Source of the DNA: Pseudomonas sp. GM18
Lineage (GTDB): Bacteria; Pseudomonadota; Gammaproteobacteria; Pseudomonadales; Pseudomonadaceae
Assembly (NCBI RefSeq): GCF_000282195.1
Contig: NZ_AKJT01000025.1
Location: 62,001 to 126,000 of the forward strand
Length of the DNA stretch: 64,000 nt
Direction: 5' to 3'
Part shown: positions 9,617 to 19,120 of the stretch, in pieces
Layout of the letters: each line of letters starts with the position of its first letter
Numbering within the stretch: the stretch's first letter is position 1
The notes under the pieces: model-generated
Databases searched by the model: none
Told to the model about the DNA's origin: nothing
The model's input: only the letters and a program-made list of their open reading frames with translations
Made by a program: the position numbers and the translations under genes

Positions 9617-10384
9617 TTATCGTTCAGCCATCAGCACCAGCACATCGGTACTGAACGAACCATCGGCCTCAATCTCAAAATATTCGCGCACTTCGTTGCC
9701 CATCGATTGCTGCAACTCGAGGATCGCCGCGCGCATCACCTGCGGCGTGCGCATGCGCTCGACCCAGGAGGTGTACTCCAGGCGCAACCGTTGACGCGTG
9801 GTGCTGCGGGTATGCAACCCCGCTTCGCTGACCTGACGCAACCACTCGCCCGCAGAATAATCGCGCACGTGGCTGGTGTCGCGCAGCACTTCGACGCTTT
9901 GCAGGTAAGTGTCGAACAACGGGCTGCCCGGCGACAACACATCGATGAACGCCGCCACCCCACCCGGTTTCAGCACCCGGCGAACTTCGCGCAGGGCCAC
10001 ACCGAGGTCGCTCCAATGGTGCGCCGAATAGCGACTGAAGACGAAATCAAACTCGCCATCGGCGAACGGCAGACGCTCGGCGGCGCCGTTGACCGTGGTC
10101 ACATTGCTCAAACCCCGGTCAACAGCCGCCGCGGCGACCACATCGAGCATCTGCTGGGACAGGTCGTAGGCCACCACTTCCTTGACCAGCGAAGCCACGT
10201 GAAAACTTACATGACCAGCGCCACAACCGAGATCCAGCACACGGGCATCGCCCTGCCCCGCCAGTTCAGCCTGTAGCAGTGCGAATTCGGTGCCTTGAGC
10301 GTGTACGGCGCTGCTCAGATAGGCCGAGGCCTGCTCACCGAATTGTTTTTGTACTACCTGACTGTGCTGGGCGGTGCTGGTCAT
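9617..10384 (-). CDS. Class I SAM-dependent methyltransferase inside the leu cluster
   Basis: This 255-residue protein has the class I methyltransferase fold: VLDLGCGAGHVSFHVA is the SAM-binding motif I, YDLSQQML follows, and FDFVFSRYSAHHW is the post-motif region, matching the UbiE-like Methyltransf_11 type. The substrate cannot be told. It lies between leuD (41 bp) and leuB (79 bp), all in one direction, so it is probably transcribed with leucine genes. AAGGAAG precedes the ATG. A homologue occupies this place in other Pseudomonas genomes as far as I recall. No step of leucine synthesis needs a methyl transfer. Confidence 0.85.
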   Translation of the reverse strand: MTSTAQHSQVVQKQFGEQASAYLSSAVHAQGTEFALLQAELAGQGDARVLDLGCGAGHVSFHVASLVKEVVAYDLSQQMLDVVAAAAVDRGLSNVTTVNGAAERLPFADGEFDFVFSRYSAHHWSDLGVALREVRRVLKPGGVAAFIDVLSPGSPLFDTYLQSVEVLRDTSHVRDYSAGEWLRQVSEAGLHTRSTTRQRLRLEYTSWVERMRTPQVMRAAILELQQSMGNEVREYFEIEADGSFSTDVLVLMAER

Positions 10385-10425
10385 CGGGACTTCCTTTTGG
10401 GTTGCTGGTTTTCAAGATCAAAAGA

Positions 10426-11070
10426 TCACGCGTCGCGAAACAACCACGGCTGGCTTGCGCGGTGTTTGGCTTCGAATGCGGCAATTGCCTCGCCGTCCTG
10501 CAAGGTCAGGCCGATATCGTCCAGACCATTGAGCAGGCAGTGTTTGCGGAAGGCATCGATCTCGAAGCTCAGCACTTTGCCGTCCGGGCGGGTCACGGTC
10601 TGGGCCTGCAGATTGATCTGCAACTGGTAGCCCGGGTTCGCTTCAACCTGCTTGAACAGCTCATCGACTTCAGCGTCGCTCAGGATGATCGGCAGCAAAC
10701 CGTTCTTGAAGCTGTTGTTGAAGAAGATGTCGGCGTAGCTCGGCGCGATGATGCTGCGGAAACCGTACTCTTCCAGCGCCCACGGCGCGTGCTCGCGACT
10801 GGAGCCGCAACCGAAGTTCTCGCGGGCCAGCAACACGCTGGCGCCTTGATAACGCTCGGCGTTGAGGACGAAGTCCTTGTTCAACGGGCGCTTGGAGTTG
10901 TCCTGATACGGCTGGCCAACGTCCAGATAACGCCATTCATCGAACAGATTCGGACCGAAACCGGTGCGTTTGATCGACTTCAAGAACTGCTTCGGGATGA
11001 TCTGGTCGGTGTCGACGTTGGCACGATCCAAAGGCGCGACAAGACCAGTGTGCTGGGTAAAAGCTTTCAT
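10426..11070 (-). CDS. leuD: 3-isopropylmalate dehydratase small subunit
   Basis: LeuD pairs with LeuC to isomerise 2-isopropylmalate to 3-isopropylmalate. The 214 residues contain the swivel-domain features [14 protein letters not shown], the signature [16 protein letters not shown], and [20 protein letters not shown]. An AAGGAG ribosome binding site precedes the ATG, and only 11 bp separate it from leuC, so the two subunits are made from one message. Confidence 0.98.
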   Translation of the reverse strand: MKAFTQHTGLVAPLDRANVDTDQIIPKQFLKSIKRTGFGPNLFDEWRYLDVGQPYQDNSKRPLNKDFVLNAERYQGASVLLARENFGCGSSREHAPWALEEYGFRSIIAPSYADIFFNNSFKNGLLPIILSDAEVDELFKQVEANPGYQLQINLQAQTVTRPDGKVLSFEIDAFRKHCLLNGLDDIGLTLQDGEAIAAFEAKHRASQPWLFRDA

Positions 11071-11081
11071 GCTGCGCTCCT

Positions 11082-12500
11082 TTAGATCAATTCACGGACG
11101 TCGACGAAACGACCGTTCACAGCGGCGGCGGCGGCCATGGCCGGGCTGACGAGGTGCGTACGACCACCGGCGCCCTGACGGCCTTCGAAGTTACGGTTGG
11201 AGGTCGACGCACAATGCTCGCCCGACTCCAAACGGTCCGGGTTCATCGCCAGGCACATCGAGCAGCCAGGCTCACGCCATTCAAAACCGGCCTCGATAAA
11301 AATCTTGTCCAGGCCTTCGGATTCGGCCTGAGCCTTCACCAGCCCCGAACCCGGCACCACGATGGCCTGCTTAATGGTCGAAGCCACTTTGCGGCCTTTG
11401 GCGATCACCGCGGCGGCGCGCAGGTCTTCGATCCGCGAGTTGGTGCAGGAACCAATGAATACGCGGTCCAGCTGAATGTCGGTGATCGCCTGATTGGCGG
11501 TCAAACCCATGTATTTCAAGGCGCGCTCGATGGAGTCGCGCTTGACCAGGTCCATTTCCTTGGCCGGATCCGGCACGTTCTGGTCCACGGCCAACACCAT
11601 CTCAGGCGAAGTGCCCCAGCTGACTTGCGGCTTGATCTGAGCGGCATCGAGCTCGACGATGGTGTCGAACTTGGCATCGGCGTCGGAGACCAGGTCTTTC
11701 CAGGCTTCGACGGCCAAATCCCATTCCGCGCCTTTCGGAGCAAACGGACGGCCCTTGACGTAAGCCACGGTTTTTTCATCGGCGGCCACCAGGCCAACGC
11801 GAGCGCCGGCTTCGATGGACATGTTGCAGATGGTCATGCGGCCTTCAACGGACAAGTCGCGAATCGCACTACCGGCGAATTCGATGGCGTGGCCATTACC
11901 GCCGGCGGTGCCGATCTTGCCGATCACGGCGAGGACGATGTCCTTGGCGGTCACGCCGAACGGCAATTTGCCCTCGACCGACACCAGCATGTTCTTCATT
12001 TTCTTGGCGACCAGGCACTGAGTGGCGAGCACGTGCTCGACCTCGGAAGTGCCGATACCGTGAGCCAGGGCACCGAAGGCGCCGTGGGTCGAGGTGTGGG
12101 AGTCGCCGCAGACCACGGTCATGCCCGGCAAGGTGGCGCCCTGCTCCGGGCCGATGACGTGGACGATGCCTTGGCGGACATCATTCATCTTGAATTCGAC
12201 GATGCCGTATTCGTCACAGTTATCGTCAAGGGTCTGAACCTGCAAACGCGAGACCTGGTCGACGATCGCTTCGATGCCGCCCTTGCGCTCAGGGGTGGTC
12301 GGTACGTTGTGGTCCGGGGTCGCGATGTTGGCATCGATGCGCCAAGGCTTGCGCCCGGCCAGACGCAGGCCTTCGAAGGCTTGCGGCGAGGTCACTTCGT
12401 GGATGATGTGACGATCGATGTAAATCAGCGCAGAGCCATCGTCGCGCTGCTTGACCAAATGCGAATCCCAGAGCTTGTCGTAGAGCGTTTTGCCGGCCAT
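11082..12500 (-). CDS. leuC: 3-isopropylmalate dehydratase large subunit
   Basis: LeuC is the iron-sulfur catalytic subunit of isopropylmalate isomerase, of the aconitase family. The 472 residues start [16 protein letters not shown]. Cluster ligands are in [13 protein letters not shown] and [45 protein letters not shown] is the conserved core. A start five codons upstream at 12515 is possible, but MAGKTLYDK is the family start. It is divergent from a LysR regulator, with palindromes in the gap. Confidence 0.97.
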   Translation of the reverse strand: MAGKTLYDKLWDSHLVKQRDDGSALIYIDRHIIHEVTSPQAFEGLRLAGRKPWRIDANIATPDHNVPTTPERKGGIEAIVDQVSRLQVQTLDDNCDEYGIVEFKMNDVRQGIVHVIGPEQGATLPGMTVVCGDSHTSTHGAFGALAHGIGTSEVEHVLATQCLVAKKMKNMLVSVEGKLPFGVTAKDIVLAVIGKIGTAGGNGHAIEFAGSAIRDLSVEGRMTICNMSIEAGARVGLVAADEKTVAYVKGRPFAPKGAEWDLAVEAWKDLVSDADAKFDTIVELDAAQIKPQVSWGTSPEMVLAVDQNVPDPAKEMDLVKRDSIERALKYMGLTANQAITDIQLDRVFIGSCTNSRIEDLRAAAVIAKGRKVASTIKQAIVVPGSGLVKAQAESEGLDKIFIEAGFEWREPGCSMCLAMNPDRLESGEHCASTSNRNFEGRQGAGGRTHLVSPAMAAAAAVNGRFVDVRELI

Positions 12501-12585
12501 CAGACGGTTCCTCATCAGCTTGTTTCTATGCCCCGGATCTTGAAAATTTCAATAACCCTTTGGCTTGTGAGGTCGATCCTAGGGG

Positions 12586-12630
12586 GTTACATTAAATAAC
12601 TCAAATTCATATTTTTTATGCTTTGCATAA
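12586..12630. promoter_or_regulatory. Two palindromes between leuC and the LysR gene, candidate operator
   Basis: TTATGC-TTT-GCATAA (12616-12630) is a perfect inverted repeat, and GTTA-N7-TAAC (12586-12600) lies 15 bp away. They sit between the two divergent starts (12500 and 12659) in AT-rich DNA. Spaced dyads in this position fit the recognition and activation sites of a LysR-type regulator. Binding is inferred, not shown. Confidence 0.55.
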
Positions 12631-12658
12631 CCAACTGGAATGCCACTGAGACCTCACC

Positions 12659-13549
12659 ATGGACCTCGCCAACCTCAATGCTTTTATCGCGATTGCCGAG
12701 ACCGGAAGCTTCTCCGGCGCCGGTGAACGGCTGCACCTGACGCAACCCGCCATCAGCAAGCGCATCGCCGGGCTGGAGCAGCAATTGAAGGTGCGGCTGT
12801 TCGATCGACTGGGCCGGGAAGTTGGCCTGACCGAAGCCGGCCGCGCCCTGCTACCACGGGCTTATCAGATCCTCAATGTACTGGATGACACCCGCCGCGC
12901 CCTGACCAACCTGACCGGTGAAGTCACCGGCCGTCTGACATTGGCCACCAGCCATCACATCGGCCTGCACCGTTTGCCGCCCTTATTAAGGGAGTTCACC
13001 CGACGTTACCCGCAGGTGGCACTGGACATTCAGTTCCTCGATTCGGAAGTGGCTTACGAAGAAATCCTCCATGGCCGCGCTGAGCTGGCGGTCATCACCC
13101 TTGCACCAGAGCCCCACGCCTTGGTCAAGGCCACGCCCGTGTGGGACGACCCGCTGGATTTCGTGGCCGCCCCGGAGCATCCGCTGATCAGCAACGGCGC
13201 GGTCAGCCTGGCGGATATTGCCCTGCACCCCGCGGTTTTCCCCGGTGGCAACACCTTTACCCACCACATCGTGCAGCGCCTGTTCGAGGCCCAGGGCCTG
13301 ACACCGAATATCGCCATGAGCACGAATTATCTGGAAACCATCAAGATGATGGTCTCGATCGGCCTGGCCTGGAGCGTTTTGCCGCGCACCATGCTGGATG
13401 ATCAAGTGGCGCGCATACCTTTGCCGGGCATACAGCTCACTCGCCAGCTAGGCTATATCCTGCACACCGAACGGACGCTGTCGAACGCGGCAAAGGCCTT
13501 CATGGCTTTGCTGGATGCACAAATCGATCAGCCAGGGACTCGCGGCTAA
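12659..13549 (+). CDS. LysR-family transcriptional regulator divergent from leuCD
   Basis: The 296-residue protein has a standard LysR helix-turn-helix at 1-60 (FIAIAETGSFSGAGERLHLTQPAISKRIAGLEQQL) and a substrate-binding effector domain at about 90-290. Divergent placement against leuC suggests it activates leuCD and perhaps leuB in response to a leucine-pathway intermediate. The position matches a LysR gene upstream of leuC in other pseudomonads. The effector is not known from the sequence. Confidence 0.93.
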   Translation: MDLANLNAFIAIAETGSFSGAGERLHLTQPAISKRIAGLEQQLKVRLFDRLGREVGLTEAGRALLPRAYQILNVLDDTRRALTNLTGEVTGRLTLATSHHIGLHRLPPLLREFTRRYPQVALDIQFLDSEVAYEEILHGRAELAVITLAPEPHALVKATPVWDDPLDFVAAPEHPLISNGAVSLADIALHPAVFPGGNTFTHHIVQRLFEAQGLTPNIAMSTNYLETIKMMVSIGLAWSVLPRTMLDDQVARIPLPGIQLTRQLGYILHTERTLSNAAKAFMALLDAQIDQPGTRG

Positions 13550-13632
13550 GCTGTGCTTCTTCTTTTGTGCTACGCCTATAGAGCCCCAAAACCCTGTGCC
13601 TAACGCCCAATTCAGCCCAAGGCCTGTCATCC

Positions 13633-16600
13633 ATGCCCAAATCTGTTGAACGTATGCCGCCAATGCCGCGAATTCAGGCAATTGACCCAAAACGGTCCGA
13701 GCAGAGCTGGGAAAGCGCCCCACAGTTGCTCGCGGCCCTCAATGGTGCCCGGCTGGGCGCCTGGTATTGGGACATCGAGCGCGGGCAGATCAGCTGGTCA
13801 CGGGGCACCCAGGCGTTGTTCGGCTTCGATCCCCGGCAACCGTTGCCCGAGGATCTGGAATACCTCGACCTGCTGCCCCAGGAGGATCGGGCGAAAGCCA
13901 TCCGCGCCTTCAACGCAGTGATCGCCGGCGCTCCGCTGGAGCAGGCCATGCACCACCGCATCCGCTGGCCCGACGGCAGCCTGCACTGGCTGGAAATCAA
14001 CGGCAGCCTGCTACCGGACAAAAACGGCCGGCCACGAATGATCGGGGTCATCCGTGAAATCACCCACCAGCGCCAGCGTGAACAAGCGCTGAGCAGCTCG
14101 GAAAAACGCTTCGCCACGCTGTTTCACCTGAGCCCGAACATGGTGCTGCTGACCCGTCAGGAAGACGGCCTGATCAGCGAAGCCAACCAGTATTTCGAAA
14201 GCCTGTTCGGCTGGCCAGTGCAGGACGCTATCGGCCGAACCACGCTGGAACTGGGCCTTTGGGTCAACCCGGAGCAACGGGCGGAACTGGTCAAGGCTAC
14301 CAAGGCCAAAGGTGAGCTGATCAACATGGAAGTGCAATTTCGCGCCAGCAACGGGCAGGTCCACGACGGCATTCTCAGCGCACAAAAAGTCGAGCTCGAA
14401 GGCCAGCCATATCTGCTGAGCACGTTCCTTGACACCACCGAACGTAAAATCGCCGAGCACGCCCTCAAAGACAGCCAGGAACGCCTCGACCTGGCCCTCG
14501 ATTCGGCGCAACTCGGCACCTGGGACTGGCACATCCCCAGCGGCATGCTTTATGGCTCGGCGCGAGCCGCCCAGCTGCACGGGCTGGAGCCCAAACCCTT
14601 CCATGAATCCTTCGATGCGTTTTTCGAGGGCGTACCCGGCGAAGAACGCGACACCATGCGCGACGCCTACCGCAGCTTGCGTGAAGGCCCGGCCGGCAAT
14701 TATCAGCTGACGTACCGCGTGCAACTGCCGGACGGCAGTTCGCGCTACCTGGAAAGCCGCGCCAGACTCTACCGCGATGATAGCGGCAACCCGCTGCGCA
14801 TGGCCGGCACATTGCTGGACATCACCGAGCAAGTGGAGCGCGAACAGCAACTGATAGCGTCGGAAGAGAAATTCGCCACGTTGTTCCAGGTCAGCCCGGA
14901 CCCGATCTGCGTCACGCGCCAGGACACCGGCCATTTCATCGAAATCAACTCCAGTTTCACCCAGACGTTCGGCTGGAGCACCGCCGACGTCATCGGCCGC
15001 AGCGCCGACGAAATCGGCCTGTGGGACGCTTCGGCGAAAAGCCTGCAACGGATCGAACGGGTTATCCGCGAACAGGGCCTGAACAATGTGGCGATCATCG
15101 TTCAGCACAAGGACGGGCAGTCCCTGACCTGCGTGATCTCCAGCCGCCAGATCAGCGTCGGCGACCAGCCGTGCGTCGTCACCACCCTGCGCGACATCAC
15201 CCAACAGCAACGCTCGGAAGCGGCGCTCAAGGCCAGCGAGGAGAAGTTCGCCAAGGCCTTCCACTCAAGCCCCGACGCCATCACCATTACCGAGCGCGAC
15301 ACTGGACGCTATCTGGAGGTTAATGATGGCTTCTGCCGCCTGACCGGCTACCGTGCCGATGAAGTGGTCGGCCGCACGGTGTATCAGGTCGGCATCTGGG
15401 CCGAAGAGAAACAACGCTCGGCGTTGCTGGCGGAACTACAGATCAAGGGCCGGGTTCACCACCTGGAAATGCTCGGGCGCAACAAACGCGGCGAGTTGCT
15501 GACTGTTGAAGTCTCGGTGGAGCCGATCACCCTCAACGAAACCGCCTGCCTGCTGCTGACCGCACGGGACGTCAGCCTGCTGAAAAATGCCGAAGCACAG
15601 ATCCGCCACCTGGCCTATCACGACCCGTTGACCAATCTGCCGAACCGCGCGCTGCTGATGGATCGCCTGAGCCAGCAAATCGCCCTGCTCAAGCGCCACA
15701 ACTTGCGTGGCGCCCTGATGTTCCTCGACCTCGACCACTTCAAGCACATCAACGACTCCCTCGGCCACCCGGTGGGCGATACGGTGCTGAAAATCATCAC
15801 CGCGCGCCTTGAAGCCAGCGTGCGCATGGAAGACACCGTCGCACGCCTGGGCGGCGATGAATTCGTTGTACTGCTCAGCGGCCTGGAAGGCTCGCGCAGC
15901 GACGTCAGCGCTCAGGTCCGAGAGCTGGCGGACACCTTGCGCGAATTGCTGTCCGAACCGATGTTCCTCGACGGACAGCGCCTGCAAGTGACGCCGAGCA
16001 TTGGCATCGCGCTGATCCCCGACCATGGCTCGACCCCGACCGACCTGCTAAAACGCGCCGATATCGCCCTCTACCGCGCCAAGGACTCGGGCCGCAACAC
16101 CACGCAGATGTATCACAACACCATGCAGAAGGCCGCCAGCGAACGCCTGCGCATGGAAACCGACCTGCGCCTGGCCCTTTCCCGGGGTGAATTCAGCGTG
16201 CAATACCAACCTCAGGTGGACGCCCGCAACAACCGCATTACCGGCGCCGAAGCCCTGGTGCGCTGGCACCATCCGCAACTGGGCGCGCAATCGCCGACCG
16301 AGTTCATCAAGGTTCTGGAAGACAGCGGACTGATACTGGAAGTCGGCACGTGGATCCTCGACGAAGCCTGCGCGGCCTTCAAACGCCTGATCGCCAAAGG
16401 CCTGATCGACCCGCTCGATTTCAGCCTGTGCGTGAACATCAGCCCGCGGCAATTCCGTCAGAACGATTTCGTCGAACGCATCGAGCACAGCCTCGGCAGC
16501 CACGACCTGCCCTTCTCGTTGCTGAAACTGGAAATCACCGAAGGCATCGTCATCCAGAACCTGGACGACACCATCAGCAAAATGCGTCGTCTGAAAAAAC

Positions 16601-16911
16601 TCGGCGTGAGCTTTGCCATGGACGATTTCGGTACCGGTTACTCCTCGCTGACCTACCTCAAGCGCCTGCCGGTCGACACCCTGAAAATCGACCAGTCGTT
16701 CATCCGCGACGCCACCACCGACCCCAACGATGCCGAAATCATTCGCGCCATCGTCGCCATGGCCCGCAGTCTGGAGCTGGAAGTGATTGCCGAAGGGGTG
16801 GAGACCGCGGAGCAACTGGAGTTCTTGCAGGGGCTGGGCTGCCATTTGTATCAGGGGTATTTGCACAGCCGGCCGTTGCTGGTGGAGGACTTCCAGAAGC
16901 TCCTCAAATGA
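13633..16911 (+). CDS. Five-PAS GGDEF-EAL c-di-GMP signalling protein
   Basis: This 1092-residue protein has no obvious membrane span. Five PAS segments begin at about 33, 155, 278, 407 and 531, each with repeated linkers (SEEKFATLF). They lead into a GGDEF domain at about 655-815 with intact ARLGGDEF near 740 and an RxxD inhibitory site (RMED) five residues before it. The EAL domain (about 830-1085) has EALVRW, the NIS motif and DDFGTGYSSL. Both active sites look intact, so it could make and degrade c-di-GMP, switched by a soluble sensory input. Alternative ATGs exist at codons 8 and 11. Confidence 0.95.
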   Translation: MPKSVERMPPMPRIQAIDPKRSEQSWESAPQLLAALNGARLGAWYWDIERGQISWSRGTQALFGFDPRQPLPEDLEYLDLLPQEDRAKAIRAFNAVIAGAPLEQAMHHRIRWPDGSLHWLEINGSLLPDKNGRPRMIGVIREITHQRQREQALSSSEKRFATLFHLSPNMVLLTRQEDGLISEANQYFESLFGWPVQDAIGRTTLELGLWVNPEQRAELVKATKAKGELINMEVQFRASNGQVHDGILSAQKVELEGQPYLLSTFLDTTERKIAEHALKDSQERLDLALDSAQLGTWDWHIPSGMLYGSARAAQLHGLEPKPFHESFDAFFEGVPGEERDTMRDAYRSLREGPAGNYQLTYRVQLPDGSSRYLESRARLYRDDSGNPLRMAGTLLDITEQVEREQQLIASEEKFATLFQVSPDPICVTRQDTGHFIEINSSFTQTFGWSTADVIGRSADEIGLWDASAKSLQRIERVIREQGLNNVAIIVQHKDGQSLTCVISSRQISVGDQPCVVTTLRDITQQQRSEAALKASEEKFAKAFHSSPDAITITERDTGRYLEVNDGFCRLTGYRADEVVGRTVYQVGIWAEEKQRSALLAELQIKGRVHHLEMLGRNKRGELLTVEVSVEPITLNETACLLLTARDVSLLKNAEAQIRHLAYHDPLTNLPNRALLMDRLSQQIALLKRHNLRGALMFLDLDHFKHINDSLGHPVGDTVLKIITARLEASVRMEDTVARLGGDEFVVLLSGLEGSRSDVSAQVRELADTLRELLSEPMFLDGQRLQVTPSIGIALIPDHGSTPTDLLKRADIALYRAKDSGRNTTQMYHNTMQKAASERLRMETDLRLALSRGEFSVQYQPQVDARNNRITGAEALVRWHHPQLGAQSPTEFIKVLEDSGLILEVGTWILDEACAAFKRLIAKGLIDPLDFSLCVNISPRQFRQNDFVERIEHSLGSHDLPFSLLKLEITEGIVIQNLDDTISKMRRLKKLGVSFAMDDFGTGYSSLTYLKRLPVDTLKIDQSFIRDATTDPNDAEIIRAIVAMARSLELEVIAEGVETAEQLEFLQGLGCHLYQGYLHSRPLLVEDFQKLLK

Positions 16912-16933
16912 GCCCTGCTACAACGGACAAAAA

Positions 16934-16958
16934 AAGGGCGCCAGTGGATGGCGCCCTT
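16934..16958. terminator. Bidirectional terminator between the PAS-GGDEF-EAL gene and ibpA
   Basis: AAGGGCGCC and GGCGCCCTT form a 9 bp stem around a seven-base loop between two convergent genes. An A-run lies on the left, which gives T residues for the minus-strand ibpA transcript, and TTCTCATTT follows on the right. Confidence 0.8.
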
Positions 16959-16976
16959 CTCATTTGCTCTGACCGA

Positions 16977-17423
16977 TTAGTGTTGCAGAGCCGGGTTTTC
17001 CGTCCCGTTGATCGGGATGCGTTTGGCTTTCGCTTCTTCCGGGATCACACGCAGCAGGTCGATACTCAACAAACCGTTGCGCAGTTCGGCGGTCTTGATT
17101 TCGATGTGGTCCGCCAGACGGAACGACAGTTTGAAGGCACGCTGTGCGATGCCCTGATACAGATAGGTGACATCTTCGTCCGTGTCACGTTTGCCGCCAC
17201 TAATGGTCAACACACCTTTTTCCACTTGCAGGTCCAGGTCTTCCTCCTGAAAACCGGCGGCCGCTACGACGATACGGTATTGATCATCCCCGTACTTTTC
17301 AACGTTGTAGGGTGGATAGGTGCTGCCTGGCTCATTGCGCAGGGCGGTTTCGAACAGGTCGTTGAAACGGTCGAAACCTACCGAGGAACGGAACAGTGGA
17401 GCCAGGGAAAATGAAGTACTCAT
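16977..17423 (-). CDS. ibpA: Small heat shock protein of the Hsp20/IbpA family
   Basis: The 148-residue protein has the alpha-crystallin domain (about 38-130): PPYNVEKYGDDQYRIVVAAAG, then VEKGVLTISGGKR, and the conserved LRNGLLSIDL edge strand. It ends with the IPI-type anchor (RIPING). Such proteins hold unfolding proteins for refolding during heat shock. It is monocistronic between a terminator and dusC. Its 5' leader folds as a ROSE-type RNA thermometer, so translation should rise on heating. Confidence 0.96.
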   Translation of the reverse strand: MSTSFSLAPLFRSSVGFDRFNDLFETALRNEPGSTYPPYNVEKYGDDQYRIVVAAAGFQEEDLDLQVEKGVLTISGGKRDTDEDVTYLYQGIAQRAFKLSFRLADHIEIKTAELRNGLLSIDLLRVIPEEAKAKRIPINGTENPALQH

Positions 17424-17516
17424 GATTCAAATCTCCTGAACATGTTCAGCAAGTTTTTTTGTCTCCGCGACCCGAATTCGGCATCGCGTAATCCTTAGAT
17501 AAGGACCGCTGATTAC
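17424..17516 (-). promoter_or_regulatory. ROSE-type RNA thermometer in the ibpA 5' leader
   Basis: On the minus strand three hairpins lie in order: 17516-17488 (GTAATC/GATTAC outer stem), 17488-17466 (CGCGA/TCGCG outer stem with inner CCGAATTCGG), and 17454-17431. The last contains CTTGCTGAACATGTTCAGG and sequesters the AGGAGAT ribosome binding site, 7 bases from the ATG. The TTGCT half facing AGGAG with a G-G apposition is the hallmark of ROSE elements, known for ibpA in Pseudomonas. I do not see a clear sigma-32 -10 box. Confidence 0.85.
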
Positions 17517-17554
17517 TTTTCAAGAGATTATTTTCAGATTTTTTTCAAGCAGAT

Positions 17555-18514
17555 TCAGGCGGCTTCAGACACCTGCAAACCCAGTAAACGCGAGACCTGA
17601 TCCAGCTCGGTCTCACGACGCAGGACGCTGAACAACTCTACCGCTTCGGGATAATTGCGGGTCAGCATCGCCAGCCACTGCTTCAAGCGACCCGGCGATT
17701 GGCGTGGTGTCATCTGGGCCTTGGCTTGCAGCCAGAAATCCTGAATCAGCGGCAGCAGCTCGGCCCAGGTCATCTCGACGACCTCCTCACCGGCGCGGGC
17801 GGCGGCGATTTGTCGGGCCAGGTCCGGGCGCGACACCAGGCCGCGACCGAGCATGATGTCTTCGACGCCGCTGATCTCGCGGCAACGGCGCCAGTCCTCG
17901 ACGCTCCAGATGTCACCGTTGGCGAACACTGGCACCTTGACCACGTCCTGCACCCGCGGGATCCATTCCCAGTGGGCCGGAGGCTTGTAGCCGTCAGTTT
18001 TGGTCCGCGCGTGAACCACGATGTGCGCTGCGCCGCCTTCGGCCAGGGCCGTGGCGCAAACCAGCGAACCATCGGGACTGTCGAAGCCCAGGCGCATTTT
18101 GGCGGTCACTGGAATGTGTGCTGGCACCGCGCGACGGACATGTTCGACGATTTCGTTGAGCAGCTCAGGTTCTTTGAGCAGGACAGCGCCACCGCGCGAC
18201 TTGTTGACGGTCTTGGCCGGGCAGCCGAAGTTCAGGTCGATGACTTCGGAACCCAACTCGCAGGCCAGTGCAGCGTTTTCCGCCAGGCACACCGGATCGG
18301 AACCGAGCAGCTGCACCCGCAGCGGCACGCCGGAGGCGGTACGGGCGCCGGTCAGCAGTTCCGGGCCAAATTTGTGGTAATAGGCAGGCGTGAGCAGCTG
18401 ATCGTTGATCCGAATGAACTCGGTCACACACCAATCGATACCGCCCACACGGGTCAGCACGTCCCGCAGGATGTTGTCGACCAACCCCTCCATGGGCGCC
18501 AAAGCAATTTGCAT
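17555..18514 (-). CDS. dusC: tRNA-dihydrouridine(16) synthase
   Basis: This FMN enzyme reduces uridine 16 in the tRNA D-loop. The protein (319 residues from [16 protein letters not shown]) has the MEGLVD start motif, the active-site cysteine in [21 protein letters not shown], the [12 protein letters not shown] segment and VFANGDIW. These are DusC features and set it apart from dusA further right. An in-frame ATG five codons upstream (18529) is possible. Downstream lies ibpA in the same direction, with its own regulated leader. Confidence 0.93.
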   Translation of the reverse strand: MQIALAPMEGLVDNILRDVLTRVGGIDWCVTEFIRINDQLLTPAYYHKFGPELLTGARTASGVPLRVQLLGSDPVCLAENAALACELGSEVIDLNFGCPAKTVNKSRGGAVLLKEPELLNEIVEHVRRAVPAHIPVTAKMRLGFDSPDGSLVCATALAEGGAAHIVVHARTKTDGYKPPAHWEWIPRVQDVVKVPVFANGDIWSVEDWRRCREISGVEDIMLGRGLVSRPDLARQIAAARAGEEVVEMTWAELLPLIQDFWLQAKAQMTPRQSPGRLKQWLAMLTRNYPEAVELFSVLRRETELDQVSRLLGLQVSEAA

Positions 18515-18580
18515 GAAAAACACACTCAACGAAAAACGTGCGGCAGTTTACTGGGTTTCGCCCGCTAAACCCACGCCCCT

Positions 18581-18623
18581 GTAGGAGCTGCCGAACGCGG
18601 CCCGAGCCTCCGGCAGCTCCTAC
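18581..18623. repeat. REP element (family GTAGGAGCTGCCG)
   Basis: GTAGGAGCTGCCG at the left and CGGCAGCTCCTAC at the right form a 13 bp inverted repeat with a 17-base centre. It lies between dusC and the thioesterase gene. The same arm recurs at 21369-21397 and 27486-27589. Confidence 0.85.
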
Positions 18624-18634
18624 GAGGGATTTTG

Positions 18635-19072
18635 TCAGGTCGTTGGCTGCAACGCCGGGCCGTAGCCTTCGATGAATTCCGCCGGCATGCGCTTGGGCTT
18701 GCCGGTCGACAACTCAATGCACACGAACGTGGTCTGCGCCCGCAGCAACGTCGAATTGTCGCTGGGGCGGATCAGCTGGAAGTGTCGGGTCATTTTCAGG
18801 CGCTGGTCCCAATCGACGATCCAGGTCGCCAGTTGCAGCTCGTCGCCTTCGTAGGCCGCCGCCAGATAATCGATCTCGTGCCGCACTACCGCCATTGCCC
18901 GGTCCAGCCGCCGATACTCGACCAGGTCCAGGCCCAGCCGCTGCGAGTGACGCCAGGCACAGCGCTCGAGCCAGGTCACGTACACCGCGTTGTTCGCGTG
19001 GCCCAGCCCGTCGATGTCTTCGGCGCCCACTTCCAGATCAATGATAAACGGCGTTGCCCGATCCCAGCCCAT
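18635..19072 (-). CDS. Hotdog-fold acyl-CoA thioesterase (4HBT family)
   Basis: The 145-residue protein carries the 4-hydroxybenzoyl-CoA thioesterase-type motif DIDGLGHANNAVYVTWLE near the N-terminus and the FECIEL-like strand FVCIELSTGKPKRMP near the end. It most likely hydrolyses acyl-CoA esters as a homotetramer or dimer; the chain specificity is not visible. It lies 48 bp downstream of an alpha/beta hydrolase gene and in the same direction, so the two and the tetR gene may form one unit. Confidence 0.88.
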   Translation of the reverse strand: MGWDRATPFIIDLEVGAEDIDGLGHANNAVYVTWLERCAWRHSQRLGLDLVEYRRLDRAMAVVRHEIDYLAAAYEGDELQLATWIVDWDQRLKMTRHFQLIRPSDNSTLLRAQTTFVCIELSTGKPKRMPAEFIEGYGPALQPTT

Positions 19073-19120
19073 GCCCCACTCCCGGTCAGATTATTTCGAC
19101 CGGGGCAGTGTAACGGAAGC

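Noticed and set aside
7333..9654. 773-codon plus-strand frame across asd and leuB
   Set aside because: It runs antisense through two well-identified genes and has no family features.
11154..12599. 481-codon plus-strand frame opposite leuC
   Set aside because: Shadow of leuC in GC-rich DNA; no motif and no plausible start signal.
14011..15264. 417-codon minus-strand frame inside the PAS-GGDEF-EAL gene
   Set aside because: The sense frame has clear PAS domains; this is a shadow.
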